A DNA stretch of 45,238 nucleotides, taken from the NCBI GenBank assembly GCA_016214785.1, contig JACRNV010000012.1, positions 1 to 45,238 on the forward strand, given 5' to 3'. The position numbers and the translations under genes were made by a program. This stretch comes from Methanobacteriota archaeon (GTDB lineage: Archaea > Thermoplasmatota > Thermoplasmata > SG8-5 > JACRNV01). Shown here piece after piece: positions 1 through 7,369 of the stretch. Position 1 is the first letter of the stretch; every line of letters starts with the position of its first letter. The notes under the pieces are model-generated. The model did no database searches. It had not been told where the DNA came from and saw only the letters and a list, made by a program, of their open reading frames with translations.

Positions 1-135
1 CAATGCAATAAGGAGATCAAAAAACCGCTGCATAATAAGTACTTCAAGTCTGTGCCTGCCATACGGCAGGCAGTCCGACGGTTCCTTAAGAATGATTTTT
101 TTATGCCCAAAATGTTTACTTATTTATGTCCTTAG
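1..135 (+). CDS. C-terminal end of an IS630-type transposase (partial)
   Basis: An open frame enters from the window edge and ends at the TAG at 133-135, giving 44 residues that include NKYFKSVPAIRQAVRRFL and end in KMFTYLCP. The pattern of a lysine-rich segment, then a YF.S..A...AV..FL helix, then a short tail ending in a K(M/L)..YL-like motif is what the C-terminus of IS630-family DDE transposases looks like. The catalytic residues lie outside the window, so it cannot be said whether the element is complete. A right terminal inverted repeat should lie just after 135 but cannot be checked without the left end. The family call rests on pattern recognition of a short tail and is moderate. Confidence 0.5.
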   Translation, partial: QCNKEIKKPLHNKYFKSVPAIRQAVRRFLKNDFFMPKMFTYLCP

Positions 136-153
136 CTATTAGCTGATACGGAC

Positions 154-396
154 TTGAAAGCGTTGATTTTCATCCTGACGAGGCACAAGGCGAAGCTCTA
201 CGACTTCCTGGACCCGGTGATAGACGACATCGCGGGGGTGCTGAACAAGGAGGTCCAGGAGCACGACAAGGAGTGGATAACAGACGAGGTCCAGAGGCAG
301 ATGCTTGAGGTCGGGGTCTATCTATTCACGGAGATGGGGAAGCAGAAGGCGAAGGAGATTCTCAGAGAGATAATTGAGGACATTTTAACGAAGTGA
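154..396 (+). CDS. Hypothetical 80-residue charged helical protein
   Basis: Family not recognised. The product is short, rich in Glu, Lys and Asp, without membrane segments or cysteines, and reads as mostly alpha-helical (for example AKEILREIIEDI near the end). The frame starts with TTG at 154; a TATA-like stretch at about 117-128 lies about 30 nt upstream, fitting a leaderless transcript that begins at this codon. No in-frame ATG competes nearby. It is GC-rich like the main genome, unlike the AT-rich operon that faces it and ends only 5 bp away. It is probably a real small gene, but no function can be assigned. Confidence 0.55.
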   Translation: MKALIFILTRHKAKLYDFLDPVIDDIAGVLNKEVQEHDKEWITDEVQRQMLEVGVYLFTEMGKQKAKEILREIIEDILTK

Positions 397-401
397 CAGT
401 G

Positions 402-1271
402 CTATAAGAATCCAAGATAGAGTAATCCGACCAGCACTAATCCGCAGATTATATTTCGACCATCCACGACAACATCCACGATGGTATTCTTTAGAGTGGT
501 TTGATAGTATTTCAGATAGAGAATCGTGATGACACCAGATAAGATGGTATAAGTCAGGAAGATCATGTTGCTGAAATAGAAATACGATACGATACCGAAG
601 AATACAACTGATGCCAGAGTAATTACTTGAAGCAGAATTAAGGTTTTCTTCTCGCCATATAACGATGGAATAGTTTTAATCTGCGCCTTCTTATCCCCCA
701 CGATATCCTTAATGTCCGTCGCCACGCAGTCGATAAAAATTTGGATGAAGATATACGAATACAAAATGCCAGCCACGGTTGTCAAATCATCCTTTGAATA
801 TAATATCGGAAGCATGATCACCATCGTTGCCCAAGTGAAGGATACAATTAAGTTTTTCACTAGAAATATTTGTTTCACTCTCATTCGTTGAGTATTTTCA
901 GAGGAAACACCGATGCCATACAGTAAAACTACCCCAAGGGGAAAAATAACAAATAATGCTGTCCAAATATCGTCGAGAAAGGCGAGTAGAAATGCAACGC
1001 AATAGGACACAATTATGAAGAAGAGAAAAATCTTTTTGTTCCGCTGAGTGAAAGATAATGCCTCTGGGCGGTTTATTTGGTCTTCCTGAGGATCAGATAG
1101 ACGATTTATCGAATATACGGAAAATGTAATCAGGAATAATATCACTAGATACTTGAGACTAACATTCACGTCCAATATATACATGGCGACAAGTAGGAGG
1201 AAAGACGAATCTATGGCAATCCAGATATTCGAATAAATAAAGAAATTATAGAGTGAATGGCGTGCATGCAT
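402..1271 (-). CDS. UbiA-family prenyltransferase
   Basis: A 289-residue integral membrane protein with about eight hydrophobic segments. UbiA enzymes move a prenyl chain from a prenyl diphosphate to an acceptor in the membrane. Both Asp-rich magnesium/diphosphate motifs are visible: N56-x3-D60-x3-D64 (NRLSDPQED) and D181-x4-D186-x2-D189-x3-D193 followed by a KTIPSLYG segment. The ATG at 1271 has a strong Shine-Dalgarno (GGAGG, complement of 1278-1282). It is the last gene of an AT-rich minus-strand operon after a geranylgeranyl-reductase-like flavoprotein, which suggests joint work on an isoprenoid lipid or quinone. The first motif is unlike the usual digeranylgeranylglyceryl phosphate synthase form, so the acceptor is uncertain and a dedicated rather than housekeeping role is possible. 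Confidence 0.8.
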   Translation of the reverse strand: MHARHSLYNFFIYSNIWIAIDSSFLLLVAMYILDVNVSLKYLVILFLITFSVYSINRLSDPQEDQINRPEALSFTQRNKKIFLFFIIVSYCVAFLLAFLDDIWTALFVIFPLGVVLLYGIGVSSENTQRMRVKQIFLVKNLIVSFTWATMVIMLPILYSKDDLTTVAGILYSYIFIQIFIDCVATDIKDIVGDKKAQIKTIPSLYGEKKTLILLQVITLASVVFFGIVSYFYFSNMIFLTYTILSGVITILYLKYYQTTLKNTIVDVVVDGRNIICGLVLVGLLYLGFL

Positions 1272-1322
1272 CTTATACCTCCGGCAATATCGATGGCATA
1301 TTTTGCATGTATGACATCAATA

Positions 1323-2402
1323 TCAGCACTCCTGACTTTGCCTCAGAGACATCACAATATTCTTGAACAAGGCATTTATTAAGCCAGTACCTTCTAATTT
1401 TTTACGAGTTAATTTATAGAATATCGCATTTATATTATCATCATCTGTTTCGTCAAGTAATTTTCTCATTTTTTGTTGCTCAGAAATGTCATCATAAAAT
1501 TTCCTAGTCCATGCGCTAATAAATTTCTTCGAATAATTTTCTTTATTTTGCATCATACTCACGATAGAATCACATGCGATTTTAGACTCATCTAAGCATT
1601 TGTGGATGGATGCCCCCATCATCGCTTCTCCACCATTAGCATCACCAATTAAACAAAAATTACCCCCATAAAAATTATTAATGATTGAAACGGGTATGAT
1701 TCCTGTAGATTCCGTCAATGGTTTCTTCCCCTTGAACTGTTCCAACCCGGGCATCTGAAATATTTTTTCTTTCAACTTGATTGCACTTTCATTATGTGAT
1801 AAATACGATCCAATCCCAAGTTCAACTCTATCATCTGCTAAAGGCATTATCCACCCATAAAATCCCTTAGCTTTACTATTGATAAACACAGTTATTGGAT
1901 AACTATTATTGGTGTTGATTTGAACACTATGGCATAAAACTTTCTTAGGAGATTCGAATGATGCCCAATTCGTTATGCCATATGCCCCTATTAACAACTT
2001 AAATTTAAATTTCTCTTTTTGTGTAATTAAAAGATTATTCTTTAAGTTGACTTCAATAGCTTTTTGGTTAAAAAGAATGGTATCGGTCTTACTAATTCGA
2101 TCGGCCAACATCTTTTCAACATCGAATAAATCAACAACCACACCACGAACGGCCGTATCTTTCCTCTCAAGTTTTGTACCGTTGGGAGACACGAACCTTA
2201 TTTCCTGAATTTTATATTTTATAAGGGACTCAGGTAGTGACAAGGATTTTACTACATCCATATTCACTATTCGGTTGCCATGTTTTCCTATTGTACTCCT
2301 TTTTTCTAACAGTCTATAATTTACGCTATGCTCCTCTAATAATCCAGCTAAATTTAAACCTGAAATGCCAGCCCCCACAATTAATACATCAGTTTCTATC
2401 AT
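1323..2402 (-). CDS. Geranylgeranyl-reductase-family FAD-dependent oxidoreductase
   Basis: A 359-residue flavoprotein. The N-terminus carries the dinucleotide fold VGAGISG (residues 9-15) and an LLEK acidic turn that binds the FAD ribose. The middle contains FYGWIMPL, the aromatic-Trp-Pro motif of geranylgeranyl reductases, and later GDANGGEAMMGASIH, the second FAD motif. Such enzymes saturate prenyl chains of archaeal lipids or of quinones and chlorophyll. The ATG at 2402 directly follows the stop of the upstream exporter gene, with AGGAG (complement of 2410-2414) as ribosome binding site. Co-transcription with a UbiA prenyltransferase supports isoprenoid modification. It is much more AT-rich than the core genome, pointing to transfer. 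The exact substrate cannot be read from sequence. Confidence 0.8.
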   Translation of the reverse strand: MIETDVLIVGAGISGLNLAGLLEEHSVNYRLLEKRSTIGKHGNRIVNMDVVKSLSLPESLIKYKIQEIRFVSPNGTKLERKDTAVRGVVVDLFDVEKMLADRISKTDTILFNQKAIEVNLKNNLLITQKEKFKFKLLIGAYGITNWASFESPKKVLCHSVQINTNNSYPITVFINSKAKGFYGWIMPLADDRVELGIGSYLSHNESAIKLKEKIFQMPGLEQFKGKKPLTESTGIIPVSIINNFYGGNFCLIGDANGGEAMMGASIHKCLDESKIACDSIVSMMQNKENYSKKFISAWTRKFYDDISEQQKMRKLLDETDDDNINAIFYKLTRKKLEGTGLINALFKNIVMSLRQSQEC

Positions 2403-2744
2403 TTATTGCTCTCCTAAAAACTTTAACCCGACAACGCCGAATATTATAGCTCCGATGCACACGATTCTCAGGATATCGCTTGATTCCTTGAAGAAAAAAA
2501 TTCCCAATATAACCGTACCAATTGCACCAATTCCAGTCCATACTGCATATGCTGTACCGATTGGGAGTGTTTTTACAGCAAACGAGAGGAAAATAAAACT
2601 CAATACCATGGTAATGCCAGTGAAAATAGTTGGATAAATTTTCGTGAACCCCTCAGAGAATTTCAAGCCTACAACCCATGATATCTCAAAAATGCCAGCT
2701 ATTACTAAATATATCCAGGCCAACAAATTTTGGGAAATTTGCAT
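2403..2744 (-). CDS. gdx: Small multidrug resistance protein, Gdx/SugE (guanidinium exporter) type
   Basis: A 113-residue, four-helix membrane protein of the SMR family. These antiparallel dimers exchange protons for small cations. Subtype residues match Gdx/SugE rather than EmrE: the helix 1 signature AGIFEISWVVGLKFSEGF with the essential Glu20, and LPIGTAYAVWTGIGAIG in helix 3. Gdx members export guanidinium. No guanidine riboswitch is visible upstream. The gene is first in the AT-rich minus-strand operon, followed without a gap by the geranylgeranyl-reductase-like gene. There is no clear Shine-Dalgarno; an AT-rich box lies about 28 nt upstream, consistent with a leaderless message. Why an exporter sits with lipid-modifying genes is unclear. 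Confidence 0.88.
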   Translation of the reverse strand: MQISQNLLAWIYLVIAGIFEISWVVGLKFSEGFTKIYPTIFTGITMVLSFIFLSFAVKTLPIGTAYAVWTGIGAIGTVILGIFFFKESSDILRIVCIGAIIFGVVGLKFLGEQ

Positions 2745-2760
2745 CCGTTCGCAATACCAA

Positions 2761-2782
2761 TACTAAATATTATACTTTTAGA
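2761..2782 (-). promoter_or_regulatory. TATA-box region of the gdx/reductase/UbiA operon
   Basis: Read on the minus strand, this stretch gives a run of A/T including GTATAATATTTAG. Its centre is about 28 nt from the ATG at 2744, the spacing expected when transcription starts at or near the start codon. No other AT-rich box is as well placed. Confidence 0.5.
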
Positions 2783-2808
2783 TGATAAGGTTACCACTTA
2801 TTTTTTTA

Positions 2809-3299
2809 CTACTCGAACTCCACTCCCTTGTACTTCTCCCTAGGCGTTGGCTTCGTCGCCCCCTCCACCCCATTCTCCACGCCCATCATCATCTCCAGCA
2901 GCTCCCTGAACTTGTCCGGGTGCATCAGGACCAGAGCCACGCGCTCCTCTATCTCCGCTCCTACCTTCGCTTGAACTCAATGGCCACCGCGTCGCCGTTG
3001 AGCCAGACGACGAACTCGTTGGCGTAGACCGGGAGGGGCGCAAGCCCTCTCACCTCGGGAGCCAGCCCATCACCCTCTGGAGCTTCTCGACGGAGGCCTT
3101 CAGCTTGCGCAGGTCGTCCCTGCACATCTTGAACTTGATCCAGCCCTTGAAAGGGGTGTAGATGCAGAGCCATATCTGGTTCTTGTGCAGCGCTCTCCAG
3201 CCGTAGGTAGCGCAGGACGATGTCGGGCAGGGCGACGGTGGTCCTGCGCGTCTCGTCCCAAGAGCCGGTGACCTTGATTGGCGTATCGAGGGAGTGCAT
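2809..3299 (-). pseudogene. Frameshifted gene of unknown family
   Basis: Protein-like sequence continues along the minus strand but jumps frame at least three times. It starts at an ATG at 3297-3299 (MHSLDTPIKVTGSWDETRR...RYLRLES), changes frame near 3200-3190 (KNQIWLCIYTPFKGWIKFKM...RVMGWLP), changes again near 3055 (VYANEFVVWLNGDAVAIEF) and again near 2965 (GAEIEERVALVLMHPDKF...REKYKGVEFE), ending at TAG 2809-2811. Joined, this gives about 160 residues. A TATA box at about 3322-3334 is correctly spaced from the ATG. The composition is that of the core genome. I do not recognise the family. The shifts could be true decay or assembly indels; the absence of similar shifts in neighbouring genes favours decay. 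Confidence 0.6.
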
Positions 3300-3321
3300 C
3301 CGGGAAGATATTGGCAAAGAG

Positions 3322-3384
3322 GGATATATAATCGATTGATTTGCCGCTGCACCTTCGCCCTTCCCCAGCATACCCTTTTATACG
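3322..3384. promoter_or_regulatory. Divergent TATA boxes for the frameshifted gene and the helicase
   Basis: Two boxes face away from each other. GATATATAAT at 3323-3332 lies about 28 nt from the minus-strand ATG at 3299. CTTTTATACG at 3372-3381 lies about 30 nt from the plus-strand ATG at 3407. This spacing is the reason for choosing 3407, not an upstream in-frame ATG at 3341, as the helicase start. Confidence 0.55.
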
Positions 3385-3406
3385 CTCCTCCCATCGCTCA
3401 GGGCGA

Positions 3407-5422
3407 ATGGCTAACGTCGAGATGTTCTGCCCCACCTGCAAGTCGATGCTGGCCCCCAGGAAGCGTGGGGGCGTCCAGGTGAGGGTCTGCCGGGACTGCG
3501 GCTACGTCTCGAAGGGGAAGGAGCTGAAAGCGCAGTCCGTCCAGAGGAAGCTCGGACACACCGACTTCCCACTTTTTCCCTACGAGAAGATACGCGGCGG
3601 CCAGCGCGAGTTCATGGCGGACATGAGGACCGCAGCCGAGGAAGGGAAGGTGATGCTGGCGCAGGCGCCGACCGGCATAGGCAAGACCGCTGCCACCCTG
3701 TCGGTCCTGCTGGAGAGTACGATGGAGCGGAAGAAGAAGCTTCTGTTCCTCACGTCGAAGCAGAGCCCGCACGCGATGGTCGTGAACACCCTGCGCGAGA
3801 TAGCCGAGGCCTTGGGCAGGCGCATCAGGGCCGTGGACATAATCGCGAAGCAGGCGATGTGCCCGGAGAGCGAAAGCGGCCTTCCGGGATATGCCTTCGC
3901 GGCGTTCTGCAAGTCGAAGGTCAAGTCCCACTCCTGCGATTTCTACGAGAGCGAGAACGAGCAGGCCGGCAAGCTGATTCTATCGAAAATCATGCACGTC
4001 GGCGAGTTGAAGAGGGCGTGCGAGCGGTTCGGCGTCTGCCCATACAAGGCCGCGCTGGACGCCATCCCGGACATCGACGCGGTCGTCTGCGACTACAACT
4101 ACGTCTTCGACGTGATGCTCGACAAGATGCTCGAGAAGGTCGAGGGCGGGCTGAAGGATATGGTGCTCGTCGTGGACGAGGCGCACAACCTGCCGGACAG
4201 GATACGGTCGAACCTGAGCAGGGAGATCACGTCCTACATGATGTCGGAGGTCGTTAGTGAAGTGGGCAGCAGTGCCCAGAGGGGTCATCGGCACACGGCA
4301 GCCCTGAGAAGGTCGTTGAACGGCTGGATAAAGGCGCTCCCCGAAGAGCACGAGGAGTACGTCGAGAAGGAGCGGCTGACGGGCGCGCTGGACGCTATCC
4401 TCGCTGGTTCGCTGGGTGAGAAAGACACACTTGACGACTACGTGAAATGGCTGGAGGAGACCGGGCAGAAGGCGCTGAATTCCGGGGCGGAGCTCTCCTA
4501 CGCAATCGAGCTGGCCGAGTTCCTTAAGCAATGGTCGGCCTCCGACCAGGCCAGCGCCAGGATACTCGCGCGCCAAGCGGGGGACTTGTGGTACTTGAAG
4601 CTCTACCATCTGGACCCAGCGGTGATGGGCGCTCCCATCTTCTCGGAGGTCCACGGCGCGGTGCTGATGTCAGGGACGCTATGCCCGCCGGAGATGTACG
4701 CGGACGTCCTGGGCGTCCCGCAGGAGAGGCGCATGCTGAGGATATACGGGTCGCCGTTCCCCCCGGAGAACAGGAAGGTGCTGGCGCTGAAGGGCGTGAG
4801 CAGCGAATGGACGAAGCGCGGGGAGGCGATGTACGCCAGGTACGCGCAGGCGCTGGCCGAGTTGGTGCGCGTGACGCCGGGCAACGTCGCAGCCTTCTTC
4901 CCGTCCTACAAGTACGTGGAGGAAGTATCAAACAGGCTGGCGGGGAGGGTCCAGGCGCGGAACCTCATAGTGGAATCAAGAGGCATGACCAAAGGCGACA
5001 GGGAGGCGGTGCTGGACAGACTGAGGGCGAGGAAAGAGCCGAACCTCCTCATGGCGGTCCAGGGCGGCAGCCTGGGCGAGGGGATAGACTACGAGAGGAA
5101 CCTGCTGTCGGCACTCGTTGTGGCAGGCGTTCCGCTCGCCCCGCCGAACAAGGAGGTCCTGGCGCTCAAGAACCACTGCATAAAGCGCTTCGGGCGCGAG
5201 AAGGGCGAGATCTACGGCTACTACGGCCCCGCGTTCAACAAGGTCGTGCAGAGCGCGGGAAGGCTCATCAGGAGCGAAAAGGACAGGGGGGTGGTGGTCC
5301 TCATGGACGAGAGGTTCGCGCAGCGGAGATACGCGGCTTTCCTCCCACCGGAGATGACGCCGAAGGTCCTCGATGGTCCCGGAGAGCTCGATGCGGAAGT
5401 GAGGCTCTTCTTTAAAAAATAA
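3407..5422 (+). CDS. XPD/Rad3-like DNA helicase with N-terminal zinc ribbon
   Basis: A 671-residue superfamily 2 helicase of the XPD/DinG group, which unwinds DNA 5' to 3' in repair or replication restart. A zinc ribbon comes first (C8-x2-C11 ... C28-x2-C31), then Walker A APTGIGKT at 87-94, then four spaced cysteines (in AMCPE, AFCKS, HSCDF and GVCPY) that would hold the 4Fe-4S cluster, then the DEAH box in VVDEAHNLPD. The second RecA domain has VLMSGTL, GNVAAFFPSY, GSLGEGIDY and the motif VI segment QSAGRLIRSEKDRG. The zinc ribbon is additional to the usual XPD core. The start at 3407 is set by TATA spacing; the 22 residues upstream are proline-rich and unlike the family. Confidence 0.9.
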   Translation: MANVEMFCPTCKSMLAPRKRGGVQVRVCRDCGYVSKGKELKAQSVQRKLGHTDFPLFPYEKIRGGQREFMADMRTAAEEGKVMLAQAPTGIGKTAATLSVLLESTMERKKKLLFLTSKQSPHAMVVNTLREIAEALGRRIRAVDIIAKQAMCPESESGLPGYAFAAFCKSKVKSHSCDFYESENEQAGKLILSKIMHVGELKRACERFGVCPYKAALDAIPDIDAVVCDYNYVFDVMLDKMLEKVEGGLKDMVLVVDEAHNLPDRIRSNLSREITSYMMSEVVSEVGSSAQRGHRHTAALRRSLNGWIKALPEEHEEYVEKERLTGALDAILAGSLGEKDTLDDYVKWLEETGQKALNSGAELSYAIELAEFLKQWSASDQASARILARQAGDLWYLKLYHLDPAVMGAPIFSEVHGAVLMSGTLCPPEMYADVLGVPQERRMLRIYGSPFPPENRKVLALKGVSSEWTKRGEAMYARYAQALAELVRVTPGNVAAFFPSYKYVEEVSNRLAGRVQARNLIVESRGMTKGDREAVLDRLRARKEPNLLMAVQGGSLGEGIDYERNLLSALVVAGVPLAPPNKEVLALKNHCIKRFGREKGEIYGYYGPAFNKVVQSAGRLIRSEKDRGVVVLMDERFAQRRYAAFLPPEMTPKVLDGPGELDAEVRLFFKK

Positions 5423-5517
5423 AAAAGGGAAAGGTGGGGATTTACCCCTCTCGCGGAAATTCTAATTCACCGCATACTAAAACTTAGCCAGTATGGCCGT
5501 TTTCAGTTCCGGCTGAG

Positions 5518-5732
5518 CCCACATTTCTGTTTCTCTAATAATTCGACGAAAGAAATGTGGGTAGGACTACTTCGCAGAGTGCAAAGAGTAGTCCGTTCCC
5601 ACGACGAGGAATCATTATAGAGGTAAATACTCGTCGTGATATTAGCTATTGAGAACTAAGGTAGGACTTGCGCAGCAAGTCCGTTCCCACGACGAGGAAT
5701 CATTATGGAAGAAAATACTCGTCGTGTTCTCA
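5518..5732. repeat. Structured intergenic region: tandem double-hairpin element, two copies
   Basis: Perfect inverted repeats follow one another between the convergent helicase and L15e genes. Hairpin A: 5518-5528 pairs with 5551-5561 (11 bp). Copy 1: GGACTACT 5564-5571 pairs with AGTAGTCC 5587-5594, then CACGACGAG 5600-5608 pairs with CTCGTCGTG 5630-5638. Copy 2: GGACTTGC 5664-5671 pairs with GCAAGTCC 5675-5682, then CACGACGAG 5688-5696 pairs with CTCGTCGTG 5718-5726, all enclosed by TGAGAAC 5650-5656 with GTTCTCA 5726-5732. Between copies the first stem changes on both sides so that pairing is kept, while the loop of the second hairpin keeps GAATCATTAT. It could be a non-coding RNA, a transposon-related palindrome or a 3'-end structure. 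The pairing is seen; any role is inference. Confidence 0.75.
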
Positions 5733-5765
5733 GATCTAGAATAGAGAAGTGTTAAGGGGTTTAAC

Positions 5766-5855
5766 CCAGCCCTTACAGGCCAGGCGATAGTTTAGCGACC
5801 TGCGCGCCTTTCCCCAGCCCTCCCATCCCAGGCTATAGTCCATCGACCCCGCGCA
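5766..5855. repeat. Two imperfect ~42-bp direct repeats, period 48 bp
   Basis: 5766-5807 and 5814-5855 share CCAGCCCT, then CCAGGC-ATAGT and CGACC in register, with roughly two thirds of positions identical. They lie just after the L15e stop codon, in its 3' flank. No open frame or known RNA motif is seen in them. Confidence 0.5.
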
Positions 5856-5857
5856 CT

Positions 5858-6559
5858 CTACTTTATCCCCTTCCCGTGCGCGTTCACGCTCGGCCTGGCC
5901 TTCTCCGCGCCCTTGCCCTTGTTCATCAGGCCGCGGCCGCGCTTCCCTGCCGATGTCAGGCCGCGGTACGCTCGGCCCTTCATGTGGTTCCGGCCGATCC
6001 AGTTTATCTTCGGGTCGCTCTTGATGACCGGGTGGTCCGGGTCCACGAGGATGACCTCGTAGTACTTGTGCTTCCCGTCCTGGCCGACCCAGTACGAGTT
6101 CAGGACCTCGAGGTTCGTAAAGTGCTTCTGCACCCTCTCCTCTGCGATGCGCTGGATGTTCTTGCGCATCGTTATCTTCAGGATGCCCTTGCGCTTGGCC
6201 TTCCTTCCGCCGCGTATGGCGCGCTTCCTGAGGCCCCCGCGCCTGACCTTTATCCTGGCGAGGACGTAGCCCTGCTTCGCGCGGTAACCGAGCGCTCGGG
6301 CCTTGTCAAGCCGCGTGGGCTTGTCTATGCGCGTGACGGTGTTCGCCGCGCGCCACTCGATCATGCGCCCCCAGAGCAGGTCGTCGACGTAGCTGTCCTC
6401 CGGGACGTCCCACGCCTCCTTTATGTAAGAATACATGCTCTTCGCAGGTTTTTTCGGAGTCGCTGGCTGCGCGGCCGGTTGCACCGGCTCCGCTGCCTTC
6501 GTCACAACCTTCGCAGGCTTCGCTGCCGCGACCTTTGCCTTCTGTTCCTTGTCTGCCAT
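5858..6559 (-). CDS. rpl15e: 50S ribosomal protein L15e with Ala/Lys/Pro-rich N-terminal extension
   Basis: A 233-residue protein whose core (from about residue 40: [20 protein letters not shown], then [23 protein letters not shown] and the basic [21 protein letters not shown] stretch, then [25 protein letters not shown]) is clearly archaeal/eukaryotic L15e of the large subunit. The usual family length is just under 200 residues. The first 40 residues are a low-complexity extension of Ala, Lys, Pro, Val and Gln, absent from typical members. The ATG at 6559 is preceded by AAAGGAG (about 6570-6576 complement), so the extension is part of the gene, whereas a further 60 residues of open frame upstream are not family-like and lie beyond this ribosome binding site. 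Confidence 0.95.
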   Translation of the reverse strand: MADKEQKAKVAAAKPAKVVTKAAEPVQPAAQPATPKKPAKSMYSYIKEAWDVPEDSYVDDLLWGRMIEWRAANTVTRIDKPTRLDKARALGYRAKQGYVLARIKVRRGGLRKRAIRGGRKAKRKGILKITMRKNIQRIAEERVQKHFTNLEVLNSYWVGQDGKHKYYEVILVDPDHPVIKSDPKINWIGRNHMKGRAYRGLTSAGKRGRGLMNKGKGAEKARPSVNAHGKGIK

Positions 6560-6700
6560 GGCTATCGATCTCCTTTGTCGTGCGCTGTTTTCGGATTCTC
6601 CGGGCTTGCGCATGATTTCGCATGCGTTGCCGGAACATCTCCGGACGGGGCGGACCCCGTGACCGAAGGCGCAGAACCCCTGTCCGTATAAAAACGTATT
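6560..6700 (-). promoter_or_regulatory. L15e promoter and ~100-nt leader with small hairpin
   Basis: On the minus strand a box TTTTTATACG (complement of about 6684-6693) would start transcription about 100 nt before the ATG at 6559. This is longer than the near-leaderless spacing seen for most genes here. The leader contains a 6-bp hairpin, ACGGGG-CGGA-CCCCGT on the plus strand at about 6646-6661, and the Shine-Dalgarno at 6570-6576. Autoregulation is possible but not shown. Confidence 0.4.
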
Positions 6701-6759
6701 GCATGGTCGGGCGGGCGCACCCACAAAGTTGATATACACATAACTTTAATGACGGTGCC

Positions 6760-6984
6760 ATGGCAATGAAGCTCTACATCAAGCTGCAGTTCTCCAGCGA
6801 CGGCAAGGACCCGCTGGACGTCATCCGGCTTGTGGAAGGCGTCGGGTTCAGCCCGGTTGTGGGGGATTACGATTTCGTAATCGATTTCGCCACCCCGGAG
6901 GAGTACGGGCGCATACTGAAGCGCCTGCACCTCTCGCTCAAGAACTCCGGCGTCCACTACACGCTCACGACGAGGAAAGCCTGA
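6760..6984 (+). CDS. Small conserved-type protein with a RAM/ACT-like fold (unassigned)
   Basis: A 74-residue soluble protein. The pattern VIRLVEGVGFSPVVGDYDFVIDFATPEEYGRILKRL resembles the beta-alpha-beta ligand-binding part of Lrp/AsnC proteins, in which a G-D/E-Y-D turn is followed by a strand and helix, but there is no DNA-binding domain. This is a fold guess rather than a family identification. A TATA-like box at about 6729-6738 lies about 26 nt upstream of the ATG at 6760; a second ATG at 6766 is possible. It diverges from L15e, and its last 20 bp overlap the 3' end of the opposing Nudix gene. Confidence 0.65.
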   Translation: MAMKLYIKLQFSSDGKDPLDVIRLVEGVGFSPVVGDYDFVIDFATPEEYGRILKRLHLSLKNSGVHYTLTTRKA

Positions 6985-7369
6985 ACGCCCGGACTATCTC
7001 GGCGTGGTCGAAGGCCATTTCCTCGGGCAGTCTTGACAGGGGGACCCATTCGGCATCCGATGCATCATCCCCAGCGACGGCGCTGCCTTTCTCCGCATCG
7101 AGAACGAACACGACGCTGGCGACGTGGCCGCGCGGGTCGCGCCCTGGCTTGGAGTAGATCCCGAGCATTCTGACGATCCTTGTCTTCAGGCCTGTCTCCT
7201 CCAGGACTTCGCGCACCACTGCGTCTTCGACGCTTTCCCCGTACTCGACGAAGCCGCCTGGGAGCGCGTACATGCCCTTGAACGGCTCGCGGCCGCGTTT
7301 GACAAGCAATATTTTTCCACCGCGAGCGACGATGCCATCGACCGCGAGAGCCGGCCCCCTCTCCCTCAG
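6965..7369 (-). CDS. Nudix hydrolase, ADP-ribose pyrophosphatase-like
   Basis: About 134 residues. The Nudix box is complete: G-x5-E-x7-R-E-V-x-E-E-T-G in GFVEYGESVEDAVVREVLEETG. The approach KRGREPFKGMYALPGGFVE is typical of ADP-ribose or nucleoside-diphosphate-X hydrolases. The start is unusual. The domain begins PALAVDGIVARGGKILLVKRG, yet no ATG, GTG or TTG lies in frame near it. The best candidate is CTG at 7367-7369, which overlaps the TGA of the upstream DNA polymerase gene and is preceded by GGAGG with a 7-nt gap. Translational coupling to the polymerase is likely. The frame stays open far upstream inside the polymerase, but that part is only a shadow. Confidence 0.85.
   Translation of the reverse strand: MRERGPALAVDGIVARGGKILLVKRGREPFKGMYALPGGFVEYGESVEDAVVREVLEETGLKTRIVRMLGIYSKPGRDPRGHVASVVFVLDAEKGSAVAGDDASDAEWVPLSRLPEEMAFDHAEIVRAFRLSSS

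Noticed and set aside
54-71. Perfect GCCTGCC-ATAC-GGCAGGC hairpin, possible terminator
   Set aside because: It lies inside the open frame of the transposase tail and has no T-run directly after it.
5561-5740. CRISPR array
   Set aside because: There are only two copies, the variable parts are paired stems rather than spacers, and no cas genes are nearby.
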